Assembly: GCF_000425485.1 (NCBI RefSeq)
Contig: NZ_KE384386.1
Coordinates: 1-64,000 of the forward strand
From: Flavobacterium tegetincola DSM 22377
GTDB lineage: Bacteria; Bacteroidota; Bacteroidia; Flavobacteriales; Flavobacteriaceae
Length of the DNA: 64,000 nt
Reading direction: 5' to 3'
In this document: positions 17,187-26,491 of the stretch, in pieces
How the letters are laid out: every line of letters begins with the position of its first letter
Position numbering within the stretch: the first letter of the stretch is position 1
The notes under the pieces: generated by a model
Databases searched by the model: none
Told to the model about the DNA's origin: nothing
What the model saw: only the letters and a program-made list of their open reading frames with translations
Position numbers and translations under genes: made by a program

Positions 17187-19436
17187 ATGACGGCCTCAGC
17201 TACTTCGCATTTAAAACCTTTAATCAGTGATTTGGGTTTAATTCTGATGACTGCTGCAATTGCCGTGCTATTATTTAAGAAAATCAAGCAACCTTTGGTA
17301 TTGGGTTATTTGGTAGCAGGATTTTTAGCTGGAAATAATTTCGACTTCTTTCCCTCTGTTACTGATAAAGCGGGAGTAGAAGTTTGGGCTGAAATTGGTA
17401 TTATATTTTTACTATTTAGTCTTGGTTTGGAATTCAGTTTTAAGAAATTAATGAAAGTGGGCGGTTCGGCCTCCATTACGGCAACCACTCAAATCATTAC
17501 CATGGTAATTTTAGGCTATTTTGTGGGTGTTGCAATGGGTTGGGGAAAAATGGACAGTATTTTTTTAGGAGCAATTCTGGCGATTTCGTCCACTACAATC
17601 ATTCTTAAAACCTTTGATGAATTGGGTGTCAAGACGCAGAAGTTTGCTGGAATCGTACTTGGTTCATTGATTGTACAAGACATTGTAGCTATTTTGATGT
17701 TGGTTTTGCTGTCTACAGTTGCTGTAAGTCAGCAGTTTTCCGGTGGCGAATTACTGCAATCTATACTTAGATTAATATTCTTTTTGACGCTATGGTTTAT
17801 TGGTGGCATCTTTTTTATTCCAACACTACTTCGGAAAGCAAAAAGTTTATTGACCGACGAAATGACCTTAATTATCTCCATTGCCTTGTGTTTAATGATG
17901 GTAATTTTAGCATCAAATGTAGGCTTTTCTCCTGCTTTGGGAGCATTTATTATGGGTTCTATTATAGCAGAAACCACGCAAGCAGAACATGTAGAACATC
18001 TGGTTAAACCTGTAAAAGATCTTTTTGGCGCTGTGTTCTTCGTATCTGTTGGAATGTTAATTGATCCAGATACTTTGATTGAATATGCTGTTCCAGTGGC
18101 AATACTCACGCTTGTTACAATTTTCGGACAATCCATAAGTTCCACAATTGGTGCTTTAATTTCGGGTCAGCCGCTCAAGCAATCCATTCAAACCGGGATG
18201 AGTTTGTCCCAAATTGGAGAATTTTCGTTCATCATTGCTACGCTCGGAATGACGCTTAATGTTACGAGTGATTTTTTATACCCGATGGTCGTTGCGGTTT
18301 CAGCTGTAACTACGTTTACAACTCCTTACATGATTAAGGCTGCCGTCCCTTTTTCTGTTTTTATTGAAAGAAAAATTCCTCGAAAATGGGCGAAAAAGAT
18401 AGATCGATACAGCTCAAATTCTGAGTCTATTAAATCTGCAAGTAATTGGCAAATAGTAATTAAAGCATACCTAGTTCAAGTAATAATTCATTCGGTTATC
18501 ATCGTAGCTATTATTTTACTTTCTTCTGGATATGTATTGCCATTGGTGGAAGATTCACGCTTTGGAAACGCACTTGCCGCGTTAATTACATTGATCGTTT
18601 TATCGCCTTTTTTCTATGCGCTTTCCTTAAAACGAGTGGCAAAGGAGCAAGTGGATGCTTTAATGAAAATTAGAAAATACCGCGGCCCGATTATCATGTT
18701 GGTTCTTCTAAGAATGCTTTTAACTTTATTCTTTTTAGGATTTTTACTTAACAGCTTTTTCTCACCGGTTGTTGCATTGATTGCATTAATCGTAGCAATT
18801 GGAGCTTATGTATTATTTCCAAAAAAATTGAACGAGCAGTATCACAAAATTGAACGTCGTTTTGTAGAAAATTTAAATGCCCGAGAAATCATTCAAGCCA
18901 GTAAAAGTAGAAGTGACTTGACCCCGTGGGACGGTCACATGACGACTTTCGATATTGCCAAAGAATCCAATATTGCCGGTAAAACATTAGATGAACTGCA
19001 ACTGCGGGAAACTTTAGGAATTAATGTAGCTTTCATTCGTCGTGGCGAAATTACTATCGATATTCCGAACAAGATGGAACGCCTATTCCCGGGTGATGAA
19101 ATTTGCGTAATTGGTACAGATGATCAAATTACGAAATTCCAAAATTATTTGGATCAACACGAGTTTGACATTCCAGAAAAACTGATTAATAACGATATCA
19201 TTTTAAAGCAATTGGAACTGAACAACGAGCTTTTTATTGGAAAAACCATTCGAGATTCACAGATTAGAGAGAAGACACGAGCGATGGTTGTAGGTATCGA
19301 ACGTGATGGAAAACGTTTTTTAAACCCTGAGTCAAATTTGGTGTTGCAAGAAAATGACATTCTCTGGATCGTTGGAAGTAAAAAAATGTTGCAAGAATTT
19401 TTTGATGATAAGCGTGCTAAAAATTTAGCGCTGTAG
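17187..19436 (+). CDS. CPA2-family cation:proton antiporter with TrkA-C domains
   Basis: This 749-residue antiporter of the Kef/Na+-H+ exchanger type has about twelve or more transmembrane helices in the first 560 residues. Landmarks are QPLVLGYLVAGFLAG, the paired SLGLEFSFKKL, LIVQDIVAILMLVLL and FFVSVGMLIDP. The C-terminal cytoplasmic part has two TrkA-C-like ligand-binding modules, each with a strand pattern ending in GDEICVIG or NDILWIVG. It probably moves K+ or Na+ against protons for pH or osmotic control. The frame extends to a GTG at 17160, but the ATG at 17187 is preferred. Which cation it carries cannot be told from sequence. Confidence 0.88.
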   Translation: MTASATSHLKPLISDLGLILMTAAIAVLLFKKIKQPLVLGYLVAGFLAGNNFDFFPSVTDKAGVEVWAEIGIIFLLFSLGLEFSFKKLMKVGGSASITATTQIITMVILGYFVGVAMGWGKMDSIFLGAILAISSTTIILKTFDELGVKTQKFAGIVLGSLIVQDIVAILMLVLLSTVAVSQQFSGGELLQSILRLIFFLTLWFIGGIFFIPTLLRKAKSLLTDEMTLIISIALCLMMVILASNVGFSPALGAFIMGSIIAETTQAEHVEHLVKPVKDLFGAVFFVSVGMLIDPDTLIEYAVPVAILTLVTIFGQSISSTIGALISGQPLKQSIQTGMSLSQIGEFSFIIATLGMTLNVTSDFLYPMVVAVSAVTTFTTPYMIKAAVPFSVFIERKIPRKWAKKIDRYSSNSESIKSASNWQIVIKAYLVQVIIHSVIIVAIILLSSGYVLPLVEDSRFGNALAALITLIVLSPFFYALSLKRVAKEQVDALMKIRKYRGPIIMLVLLRMLLTLFFLGFLLNSFFSPVVALIALIVAIGAYVLFPKKLNEQYHKIERRFVENLNAREIIQASKSRSDLTPWDGHMTTFDIAKESNIAGKTLDELQLRETLGINVAFIRRGEITIDIPNKMERLFPGDEICVIGTDDQITKFQNYLDQHEFDIPEKLINNDIILKQLELNNELFIGKTIRDSQIREKTRAMVVGIERDGKRFLNPESNLVLQENDILWIVGSKKMLQEFFDDKRAKNLAL

Positions 19437-19469
19437 TTGACTACAGCTTAAAAGGTTACTACTCATATC

Positions 19470-19950
19470 GCTATGAAAATTGCCACAGGGAATAGTGCTT
19501 ACCGTTATACCATTACAATGAATCTATTGCCTGAGGCATCATTCAGTTATAAAGTAAGAGAAATAAGAGTAGCACTATTTTCAAAATATCCAATCAAGAA
19601 AGTAGTGCACACATTAATGATAAGACATCACTAAGCTTTGTTAGGTACTGATTTTGAAGACTTGGTAGTGTACGGTGCAATTGTTGGCATTACTAGAAAT
19701 AAAGATCGCATTTTAAGTCAGACTTTGGAAAACACATCGTAGACCTACAACAATATTCAAAAATAGCTACTTTTCGTTTTGTTGGAGATCTTAATCTGTC
19801 GCTTTTTGACCCTTAGTACTTTTCGCAGTTTGGTCGCCATTATTACAATGCAGCTTTCAAAAGCAGTGATTTGTTAAACAGCGTATTTAAAAGTAAATAT
19901 TGATCCAGTTGTAATAGCACACGATTATATGCCACCTTTAACTCCGCAGC
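19470..19950 (+). pseudogene. Decayed endonuclease/exonuclease/phosphatase-family gene
   Basis: Fragments of an EEP-fold protein can be read in two frames. Frame one (from 19563) gives IRVALFSKYPIKK, then after a stop DLVVYGAIVGITRNKDRIL. Frame two (from 19739) gives VDLQQYSKIATFRFVGDLN followed by LSLFDP, a stop, and YFSQFGRHYYNAAF. SKYPI, YG.., RNkDR and VGDLN are in the correct order for this family. At least two in-frame stops and one frameshift inactivate it. The call is by eye, from motif order only. The rest of 19437-20017 holds nothing else I can support. Confidence 0.45.
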
Positions 19951-20017
19951 CTAAAGAATGCAAGACGTACAAAAATGGTCGACACACTAAATTATTGCTG
20001 TTTTATTTCAGTAATAA

Positions 20018-20449
20018 TTACTTAATTATAATTTCTTTCGTACTATGAATTTCAACAATTACAAAGGGATTTGTTAACGCGGTTGTAACCATGTCACCTT
20101 GTGGAGTGGTAATTTTTTTGTGGATACTAATTTGATTGTTAACTTCCTCCACTCGCTCAACAGTAATTCCATAACCACCCGTTCTTTTTGTTCCTAAAAA
20201 AAGTGCTACAACTTGATTTTTTTTGAAGTCAATTTCTGGCACATTCTCTATTCCTACCGACTCATATAAAACGGACAATGCTTCTGAATCCCGAATTACA
20301 CTAGTCGATTCTTCATCCTTACCTTGATTTTCGGAAGTATAAAGTACGGTGTAAAGTTCAGGTTTACCGGTTTTATTGACGGTTATATCGCTCATTGGTT
20401 TGCACGAGATTATTAAAAATAGGATGGGAATTAAATATACTTTTTTCAT
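20018..20449 (-). CDS. PrcB_C-domain lipoprotein
   Basis: This 143-residue lipoprotein has the signal MKKVYLIPILFLIISC with lipobox cysteine at about 16. The second half has DFKKNQVVALFLGTKRTGGY and GITVERVEE, the hallmark of the PrcB C-terminal domain (protease complex subunit PrcB family), a small envelope fold found next to proteases in Treponema and in Bacteroidetes. Its start codon overlaps the bshA stop by four bases, so it is cotranscribed with bshA. Whether it partners any protease here is unknown. Confidence 0.75.
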   Translation of the reverse strand: MKKVYLIPILFLIISCKPMSDITVNKTGKPELYTVLYTSENQGKDEESTSVIRDSEALSVLYESVGIENVPEIDFKKNQVVALFLGTKRTGGYGITVERVEEVNNQISIHKKITTPQGDMVTTALTNPFVIVEIHSTKEIIIK

Positions 20450-21582
20450 ACTGTAACTTTACCTAATGCCTTTTCATAAAGTGCTTCATAAAGTGGCAAA
20501 ATATTTTTGATGTCAAATTTCTTTGCAATTTCTAAAGCGTTCTTTTTAAACAGACATAAATTATCATCGTCTTCCAATATAGAGATGGCTTTCGCAGCCA
20601 TATCATCCGTATCTCCTACGTTACTTAAATAGCCGGAAATACCTTCAAAATTGACTTCAGGCAAACCCCCTGAATTGCTAGAAATAACCGGAACGCCCCA
20701 TGCCATTGCTTCCAAAGCGGCTAAACCAAAGCTTTCCGTTTCTGATGGAAGTAAAAATAAATCGGTATAACTTAAGATCTGATCAACCTCGTTGCTGTTT
20801 CCAAAAAAGATAACTTTACTTGAGATGCCTAACTTTTCACAAAGTAGTTCGGCTTGTTCTTTTTCAGGACCATCGCCCACCATCATTAATTTTACGTCTA
20901 ACTTCTGCTGGACTTTATAAAAAATATCAATCACGTCAGGAATGCGTTTCACCTTTCTGAAATTACTGATGTGTGTCAAAATTCTTTGATTGGATTTTGC
21001 CATTACCGATCTGCGACAAGGAATACTCGAATCTTCGTGATTTTTTTCTAATTCAATAAAATTAGGAATTACCTGAATTTCATTTTTTATATTAAAGAGC
21101 TTCAAAGTGTCTTGCTTCAAACTTTCCGAAACAGAAGTCACATAGTCCGATTTATTTATGCTAAAAGTTACCGCTGATTTATAAAACGGATGGCTTCCCA
21201 CTAACGTAATATCAGTTCCGTGAAGCGTGGTGACCATTGGAATATCAATTCCTTCGTCTTTCAACATTTGCTTTGCCATATAACCCGCATACGCATGAGG
21301 AATGGCGTAATGCACGTGCATTAGTTCAATTTTATACAATTTAACCATGTCAACCAATTTGCTGGAAAGTGCCAGTTCATAAGGTTGATAATGGAAAAGT
21401 GCGTATTCAGGAACATTTACTTCGTGGTAAAAGACATTGGGATTTAACAATGCCAAGCGGACAGGTTGTCGGTAAGTAATAAAATGGATTTCGTGGCCTC
21501 TTCTGGCTAATTCCAGACCTAATTCAGTAGCTACTACTCCACTACCTCCAAAAGTTGGATAACAAACAATTGCAATTTTCAT
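20446..21582 (-). CDS. bshA: N-acetyl-alpha-D-glucosaminyl L-malate synthase
   Basis: BshA is the GT4-family glycosyltransferase that joins UDP-GlcNAc and L-malate, the first step of bacillithiol synthesis. The 378-residue protein begins MKIAIVCYPTFGGSGVVATE, has HVHYAIPHAYAG and TTLHGTDITLVG, and a GT4 donor-binding C-half with EKEQAELLC and PSETESFGLAALEAMAWG. These match BshA closely. It is cotranscribed with the PrcB-like lipoprotein. Bacillithiol as the low-molecular-weight thiol is expected in this group. Confidence 0.92.
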   Translation of the reverse strand: MKIAIVCYPTFGGSGVVATELGLELARRGHEIHFITYRQPVRLALLNPNVFYHEVNVPEYALFHYQPYELALSSKLVDMVKLYKIELMHVHYAIPHAYAGYMAKQMLKDEGIDIPMVTTLHGTDITLVGSHPFYKSAVTFSINKSDYVTSVSESLKQDTLKLFNIKNEIQVIPNFIELEKNHEDSSIPCRRSVMAKSNQRILTHISNFRKVKRIPDVIDIFYKVQQKLDVKLMMVGDGPEKEQAELLCEKLGISSKVIFFGNSNEVDQILSYTDLFLLPSETESFGLAALEAMAWGVPVISSNSGGLPEVNFEGISGYLSNVGDTDDMAAKAISILEDDDNLCLFKKNALEIAKKFDIKNILPLYEALYEKALGKVTV

Positions 21583-21661
21583 TCGTAAATTTTAGTCTAA
21601 CGAATGTACAAAATTACGACCGAGTTCTCTTTTTTTTAAATAACTTTAACGTGTGTCTGTG

Positions 21662-24568
21662 CTATTTTTCGATAGCGTCGTAAATCACTTTTTGGATATC
21701 TTCTCTAATATTTGCCCTTGAAAGTTCGTTTGGCATATTAGAATCTGGAAAAGTTCGGTTGGATAAGAATATATAAACGAGGTTATGTTCCGCATCTGCC
21801 CAAGCCATTGTTCCTGTAAAACCTGTGTGTCCAAAACTACTAGCTGAAGTACATCCACAAGTGGGTCCTGAAGTTCCCGGCAATTGCTCTTTATCAAAGC
21901 CCAATCCGCGACGGCTTCCTGTGGCTTCAAAGTATCGGGTATTAAAAGTGTTGAACGTCCTTTCAGAAAAGTACGTTTTATTAGCATAATTTCCTTTTTG
22001 CAAAAACATTTGCATCAATTTAGCCACATCCATACTGTTGGAAAAAATTCCCGCGTGGCCTGCTACTCCACCTTCCATGGCCGCTTCCATATCGTGTACA
22101 TATCCTTGTAGCTTTTGATATCTAAAATAAGTATCAATTTCCGTTGGAATAATTTTGCTCTTAGGAAATTTATTTAAAGGGTTATACAACGTGCTGTTCA
22201 TTCCCAACGGATGAAAGAAACGGTCGTAGGCTAAAATGTTTAATTTCTGATGTGTAGCTCGTTCTAAATATTCCTTTAATAAAATAAAAGTAAAATCGCT
22301 GTACTTGTATTCTTTTTTAGGCAACAATTCACTGTCTTTAATAAAATTTAGAATTGTATCTTGATAGTCATTTTTAATAAACAAACTGTCGGCTACTTGC
22401 TTGGAAAATTGTTCGTCAAATGATTTTCTGTAATACATCTCACTTGGTTTCCCCTGCTCATTTAAGGTAGCTTTATAAAACGGTTCCCACGGCTTTAATT
22501 GTGCTTGATGCGAAAGTAAATCTGTAAATGAAATAGCCGCTTTATTTGAATTTTTAAATTCTGGTAACATCTGCCCTAAGGTGGAAAGAATATTCAATCG
22601 TCCGTTATCAAACTCTTGCATAACAACAGGCAAAGTGGCCATGATCTTGGTAAGCGACGCTACATCGTATAAATCGGTGTTATTTACTTTTACTTTGTTT
22701 TCATAAGTGGGTGATCCAAATGCTTTCTGATAAATAATTTTCCCGTCTTTGGCGATCAAGACTTGTGCTCCAGGCGTCATTTTAGCTTTTATTGCTTTTT
22801 GAACTAATAAGTCAATTGCTGCTAATTTAGTAGAACTGACATTGACATTTTCAGGTGCTGTAAAACCTAAAACGTTTAGTTGCTTTGTTTCCAAACCATG
22901 ATTTACAGGATAGAAATTATTGATAGATACGGGTAATTTTCCTTTAGAACCAATAGCTCCAAAAATGATTTCACTTGAAACAACTTGAGATACCTCTGTA
23001 TTTTGATATGAAACTATCAATGCATCATAATCTTGAAAATCGGCTATTGGAAGCAGTGCGTAAGGTTTTGCAAACACATCCAAAATAATGTGTTTGTATT
23101 TTGCAATAGTATCCAATTTTGCTAGTTCACTTGCCTTGAAATCATGATTTTTCCAAGCGCCATCAGCTTTGTGAAATCCAATAATTACTTTGGTAAACGG
23201 CTGTAACTTGACCATCAACGAGTCAATATTATCTTCTTTAACTTCTGTGACTTCAGTATAATTCTGTAAAGTAGTTAAAAATGTAGTATGTACGTCATCG
23301 CCAATTTTTACATAAGCAATTTTCTCTTTTTCATAATTTTTGATGGGTAAAGTTTGATCACGATTACGCACTACCGTTACTGCATTTTCATACAGTTTGT
23401 ATTGCAACGCGGCATCCTTAGCAGGATTCAAATCTTTTATTAAATTGAGCGTATCGATTGGTTTGTAATTATTCAAACCTGATTTAAACTTATAAGTCAA
23501 AATTTTCTTAACCGATTGTTGTAAACGTTCCTCAGAAATCACTGAATCTTGATAGGCCTCACAAATTTTTTCCAAAGCCAAAGGTACATTTTCAGCAAAA
23601 AGTAAAATGTCATTTCCAGCCATGAAAGCGGCTAAATCAATTTCACCTGGCTTTTTAAAATTACTCGCGCCTTTCATATTCAAGGCGTCAGTAAATATCA
23701 GACCTTTAAACCCTAGTTGATTTTGCAAAACATTGGTCACAATGTTATAAGATAGCGAAGAAGGGAAATTTTCTCTTGGTTCCAAACTCGGTACATTCAA
23801 ATGCGCCACCATAACCGACGCCATTCCTTCCGAAAATAGTTTTTTGTATGGATACAATTCTACTTCGTCAATATGTTCCTTGGAGAAGTCAATAGTTGGA
23901 AGTGAATAATGCGAATCTGTTGAAGTCGCACCGTGTCCGGGAAAATGCTTTCCTGTTGCAAAAACACCATTATTCTGGATGCCTTTCATCATTGCCAAAG
24001 CACTTTTGGTCACGTTTTCTTTATTTTCACCAAAAGAACGGTTGCCAATAATCGGGTTTTTAGGATTGGTGTTGATGTCTAAAACGGGAGCAAAATTAAA
24101 TTGAATCCCCAATCTCTTACTTTGATTGGCATAGGCCTCACCTACTTTTTCAATTAAACTCATATCTTGAATCGCACCCAGAGTCATGTTCCAAGGAAAA
24201 CGAGCTACCGAGTCCAATCGCATGGCTAAACCCCACTCTGCATCGATACCAACGAATAAGGGAAGTTTTGACTTTTTCTGATACCTGTTTGTTAAATTCG
24301 CTTGACGCTTTGGACCTCCTTGAAAAAAAATAAGTCCGCCGATTTTATATTGTGAAACTAATTTTTCAATAGAATTGACGTGCGCTGAATCTTTATTTGA
24401 GTACGCTGCAACCATAAAAAGTTGACCAATGCGTTCATCCAAAGACATTTGATTGTATACACTGTCCACCCATTTTATCTGCAATTCAGAAGATGGAGCT
24501 GCAATTGAATTGGTTTGAGAAAAAGAAAGCTGACTTATAAAAATCAGCATCAAAAGAAATTTGTTCAT
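21662..24568 (-). CDS. Glycoside hydrolase family 3 domain fused to a serine beta-lactamase-like domain
   Basis: The protein has 968 residues with a signal peptide (to about residue 18). Residues 30-370 are a GH3 NagZ-like beta-N-acetylhexosaminidase: KHFPGHG at 207-213, the NagZ-type Asp/His pair D218 and H220, and the nucleophile in FTDAL (D294). The linker to about 575 resembles a GH3 C-terminal domain. The C-terminal 390 residues are a class-C-like serine hydrolase: SLTK at 638-641 (catalytic Ser/Lys), a YSD box, and HTG near the end. A role in muropeptide or cell-wall recycling is inferred. Fusions like this are known from Bacteroidetes. Confidence 0.88.
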   Translation of the reverse strand: MNKFLLMLIFISQLSFSQTNSIAAPSSELQIKWVDSVYNQMSLDERIGQLFMVAAYSNKDSAHVNSIEKLVSQYKIGGLIFFQGGPKRQANLTNRYQKKSKLPLFVGIDAEWGLAMRLDSVARFPWNMTLGAIQDMSLIEKVGEAYANQSKRLGIQFNFAPVLDINTNPKNPIIGNRSFGENKENVTKSALAMMKGIQNNGVFATGKHFPGHGATSTDSHYSLPTIDFSKEHIDEVELYPYKKLFSEGMASVMVAHLNVPSLEPRENFPSSLSYNIVTNVLQNQLGFKGLIFTDALNMKGASNFKKPGEIDLAAFMAGNDILLFAENVPLALEKICEAYQDSVISEERLQQSVKKILTYKFKSGLNNYKPIDTLNLIKDLNPAKDAALQYKLYENAVTVVRNRDQTLPIKNYEKEKIAYVKIGDDVHTTFLTTLQNYTEVTEVKEDNIDSLMVKLQPFTKVIIGFHKADGAWKNHDFKASELAKLDTIAKYKHIILDVFAKPYALLPIADFQDYDALIVSYQNTEVSQVVSSEIIFGAIGSKGKLPVSINNFYPVNHGLETKQLNVLGFTAPENVNVSSTKLAAIDLLVQKAIKAKMTPGAQVLIAKDGKIIYQKAFGSPTYENKVKVNNTDLYDVASLTKIMATLPVVMQEFDNGRLNILSTLGQMLPEFKNSNKAAISFTDLLSHQAQLKPWEPFYKATLNEQGKPSEMYYRKSFDEQFSKQVADSLFIKNDYQDTILNFIKDSELLPKKEYKYSDFTFILLKEYLERATHQKLNILAYDRFFHPLGMNSTLYNPLNKFPKSKIIPTEIDTYFRYQKLQGYVHDMEAAMEGGVAGHAGIFSNSMDVAKLMQMFLQKGNYANKTYFSERTFNTFNTRYFEATGSRRGLGFDKEQLPGTSGPTCGCTSASSFGHTGFTGTMAWADAEHNLVYIFLSNRTFPDSNMPNELSRANIREDIQKVIYDAIEK

Positions 24569-24575
24569 ATAAATA

Positions 24576-25058
24576 TTAAAAGAATCGACTGTGCCAACTT
24601 TCGTCAGCTGGAGTTTCCCAGGATTCGTTAAATTCGGCGATGTTATTGACTAAATTATTAAAGACAATTGTGTCGCCTGTAACTGCTTTATCTTTAGCCA
24701 TTTTTTTAAAATCAATCAAGGTTTTGTGCGCTACATGTTCGCCTACCTTGAAGGTCACGTTCATCTTGTCCAATAAATCAACTGTGTATTTTTGTTCTAA
24801 ACTTTGAATAAAGGCAACCGATGCATCTATCGAACAACCCGTAGCCATTTGGTCTTCTTGATTTACCGCCAAAATAATAAAACGATTGTATTTCAATAGA
24901 TAGGACGCTGTTAAACTAGTTCCATGAGCTGCCCAATTTTCTATAAATTCTTTTAAATCTGATTCAATATCAGTCATTTCAGCATCCGAAAATTTTCGGT
25001 TGGATTGGTAAATCCAAATTTTGGATTCTTCCGGTAGAGTATCAAAGGGAACGTACAT
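24576..25058 (-). CDS. Conserved hypothetical protein (often mislabelled ABC transporter ATPase)
   Basis: This 160-residue soluble protein has MYVPFDTLPEESKIWIYQS at the N-terminus and a conserved GCSIDASVAFIQSLE segment. It belongs to a Bacteroidetes family that databases sometimes call ABC transporter ATPase, yet it has no Walker A or signature motif, so that name is wrong. It is seven bases ahead of the GH3-lactamase start and probably cotranscribed with it and with the iron-sulfur gene upstream. The function is unknown. Confidence 0.75.
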   Translation of the reverse strand: MYVPFDTLPEESKIWIYQSNRKFSDAEMTDIESDLKEFIENWAAHGTSLTASYLLKYNRFIILAVNQEDQMATGCSIDASVAFIQSLEQKYTVDLLDKMNVTFKVGEHVAHKTLIDFKKMAKDKAVTGDTIVFNNLVNNIAEFNESWETPADESWHSRFF

Positions 25059-25096
25059 TTTATTTCTTTTTTAAATTAAGAATAGAAAATCTAAAC

Positions 25097-25888
25097 TTAT
25101 AAATCTTGCGCATTAGCAATTAATTCAGCGATGTCCATTACTTTAACTTCGCTTTCTTTTTCTTTATTTTTAACGCCATCCGTCATCATGGTATTGCAAA
25201 ATGGGCAACCTGCAGCAATGATGTCTGGTTTTACTTCCAATGCATCTTCGGTACGTTCTATGTTAATTTCTTTGTTTCCAGGTTCTGCATCTTTAAACAT
25301 CTGTGCGCCACCTGCTCCACAGCACAAACCATTTGCTTTAGAACGTTTCATTTCTAATAATTCAGCATCCAATTTCATGATTAAATCACGTGGCGCTTCA
25401 TAAATATTATTGGCGCGACCGAGGTAACATGGATCGTGAAAAGTAATGCGTTTTCCTTTAAACTGTCCGCCTTCAATTGTCAGTCGGTCATCGTCCAAAA
25501 GTGATTTTAGAAATTGCGTATGATGCACCACCTCGTATTGCCCGCCTAATTCAGGATATTCATTTTTCAACGTATTGAAACAATGTGGACAAGCCGTTAC
25601 AATTTTCTTAGCTTCATACGCATTTAAAACCTCGATATTCATCATGGCTTGCATTTGAAACAAGAATTCATTACCCGCTCTTTTTGCAGGATCTCCCGTA
25701 CAACTTTCTTCAGCACCTAAAACTGCAAAAGACACGTTGGCACGGTTTAAAATTTTGACAAATGCTTTGGTGATTTTTTTGGCTCTGTCGTCAAAACTTC
25801 CAGCACAACCCACCCAAAAAAGAACTTCAGGTTGTTTGCCTTGTGCCAACATTTCCGCCATTGTAGGTACCACTAAATTTTCTGACAT
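25097..25888 (-). CDS. CCG-domain iron-sulfur protein (HdrB/GlpC-like subunit)
   Basis: This 263-residue protein has two cysteine-rich CCG repeats. The first begins WVGCAGSFD and includes ESCTGDPAKR and CPHCFNTL. The second has FHDPCYLGR, the diagnostic LCCGAGGAQMF, and AGCPFCNTMM. Such domains coordinate an iron-sulfur cluster and transfer electrons in heterodisulfide-reductase-like and glycolate/lactate oxidation complexes. The membrane 4Fe-4S gene at 26492-27820 is the likely partner, with a small HAD gene between them. The donor and acceptor are not visible. Confidence 0.85.
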   Translation of the reverse strand: MSENLVVPTMAEMLAQGKQPEVLFWVGCAGSFDDRAKKITKAFVKILNRANVSFAVLGAEESCTGDPAKRAGNEFLFQMQAMMNIEVLNAYEAKKIVTACPHCFNTLKNEYPELGGQYEVVHHTQFLKSLLDDDRLTIEGGQFKGKRITFHDPCYLGRANNIYEAPRDLIMKLDAELLEMKRSKANGLCCGAGGAQMFKDAEPGNKEINIERTEDALEVKPDIIAAGCPFCNTMMTDGVKNKEKESEVKVMDIAELIANAQDL

Positions 25889-25930
25889 TGTACTCTTTTT
25901 ATTATGTTATAATCGGTTATTTACAACCAT

Positions 25931-26371
25931 TTAATCTTCTTCCTTGAAAACTTCGATGTTTACATTCTTCTTTACTAAATCTGTAAACTTTCCCTTGTAC
26001 TGTGTGGCTCGCACAATATGATTGTCAATCCAATGGTAATTTCCGCCTCGTGGTTTACCCATTACCATTCCGTGGTACTTGAAACCATGGTTTTTCAACC
26101 AACGTTCTGTATATTCACGATGTGCCTCAGTTCGAGACGTAAAAAAGGTAATGATGTGTCCTTCTTCATACCACTTGTTGATAATGTGTAATGCTTCCGG
26201 ATAGACCTCTGCCGTTAACATGCGTTCGGGTTCTTCATTTGGAATATCATCGCAAATGGTTCCGTCAATATCAATTAAGTAATTCTTAATTCCTTCTGAC
26301 AAAACAGGACTTATTACTTGTCCATTTTCAACGGTCTTAACCAACTTCTGTTCTACATCCTGTGTTTTCAT
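25931..26371 (-). CDS. HAD-superfamily small phosphatase-like protein
   Basis: This 146-residue protein has HAD motif I, DIDGTICDD, at about 34-42, motif II FFTSRTEAH, and a later basic/acidic end (MGKPRGGNYHWIDNH). It lacks the cap domain of larger HADs. Databases sometimes name this family phosphoheptose isomerase, which the motifs do not support. It lies between the two iron-sulfur genes, 42 bases from the CCG gene. Hydrolysis of a phosphorylated sugar is plausible but the substrate is unknown. Confidence 0.75.
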   Translation of the reverse strand: MKTQDVEQKLVKTVENGQVISPVLSEGIKNYLIDIDGTICDDIPNEEPERMLTAEVYPEALHIINKWYEEGHIITFFTSRTEAHREYTERWLKNHGFKYHGMVMGKPRGGNYHWIDNHIVRATQYKGKFTDLVKKNVNIEVFKEED

Positions 26372-26491
26372 ATTAATTGTTTTTACTGTTTACAATAATA
26401 AAAAACACTCTTAACCTCACATTATAAGAGAATTTTTATTTCTTTTTCTATAATCTATGCTTTCTATTCTAAACTCTATGCTTTCCAAAAA

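Noticed and set aside
24576..25058. ABC transporter ATPase label
   Set aside because: No Walker A, Walker B or signature motif is present.
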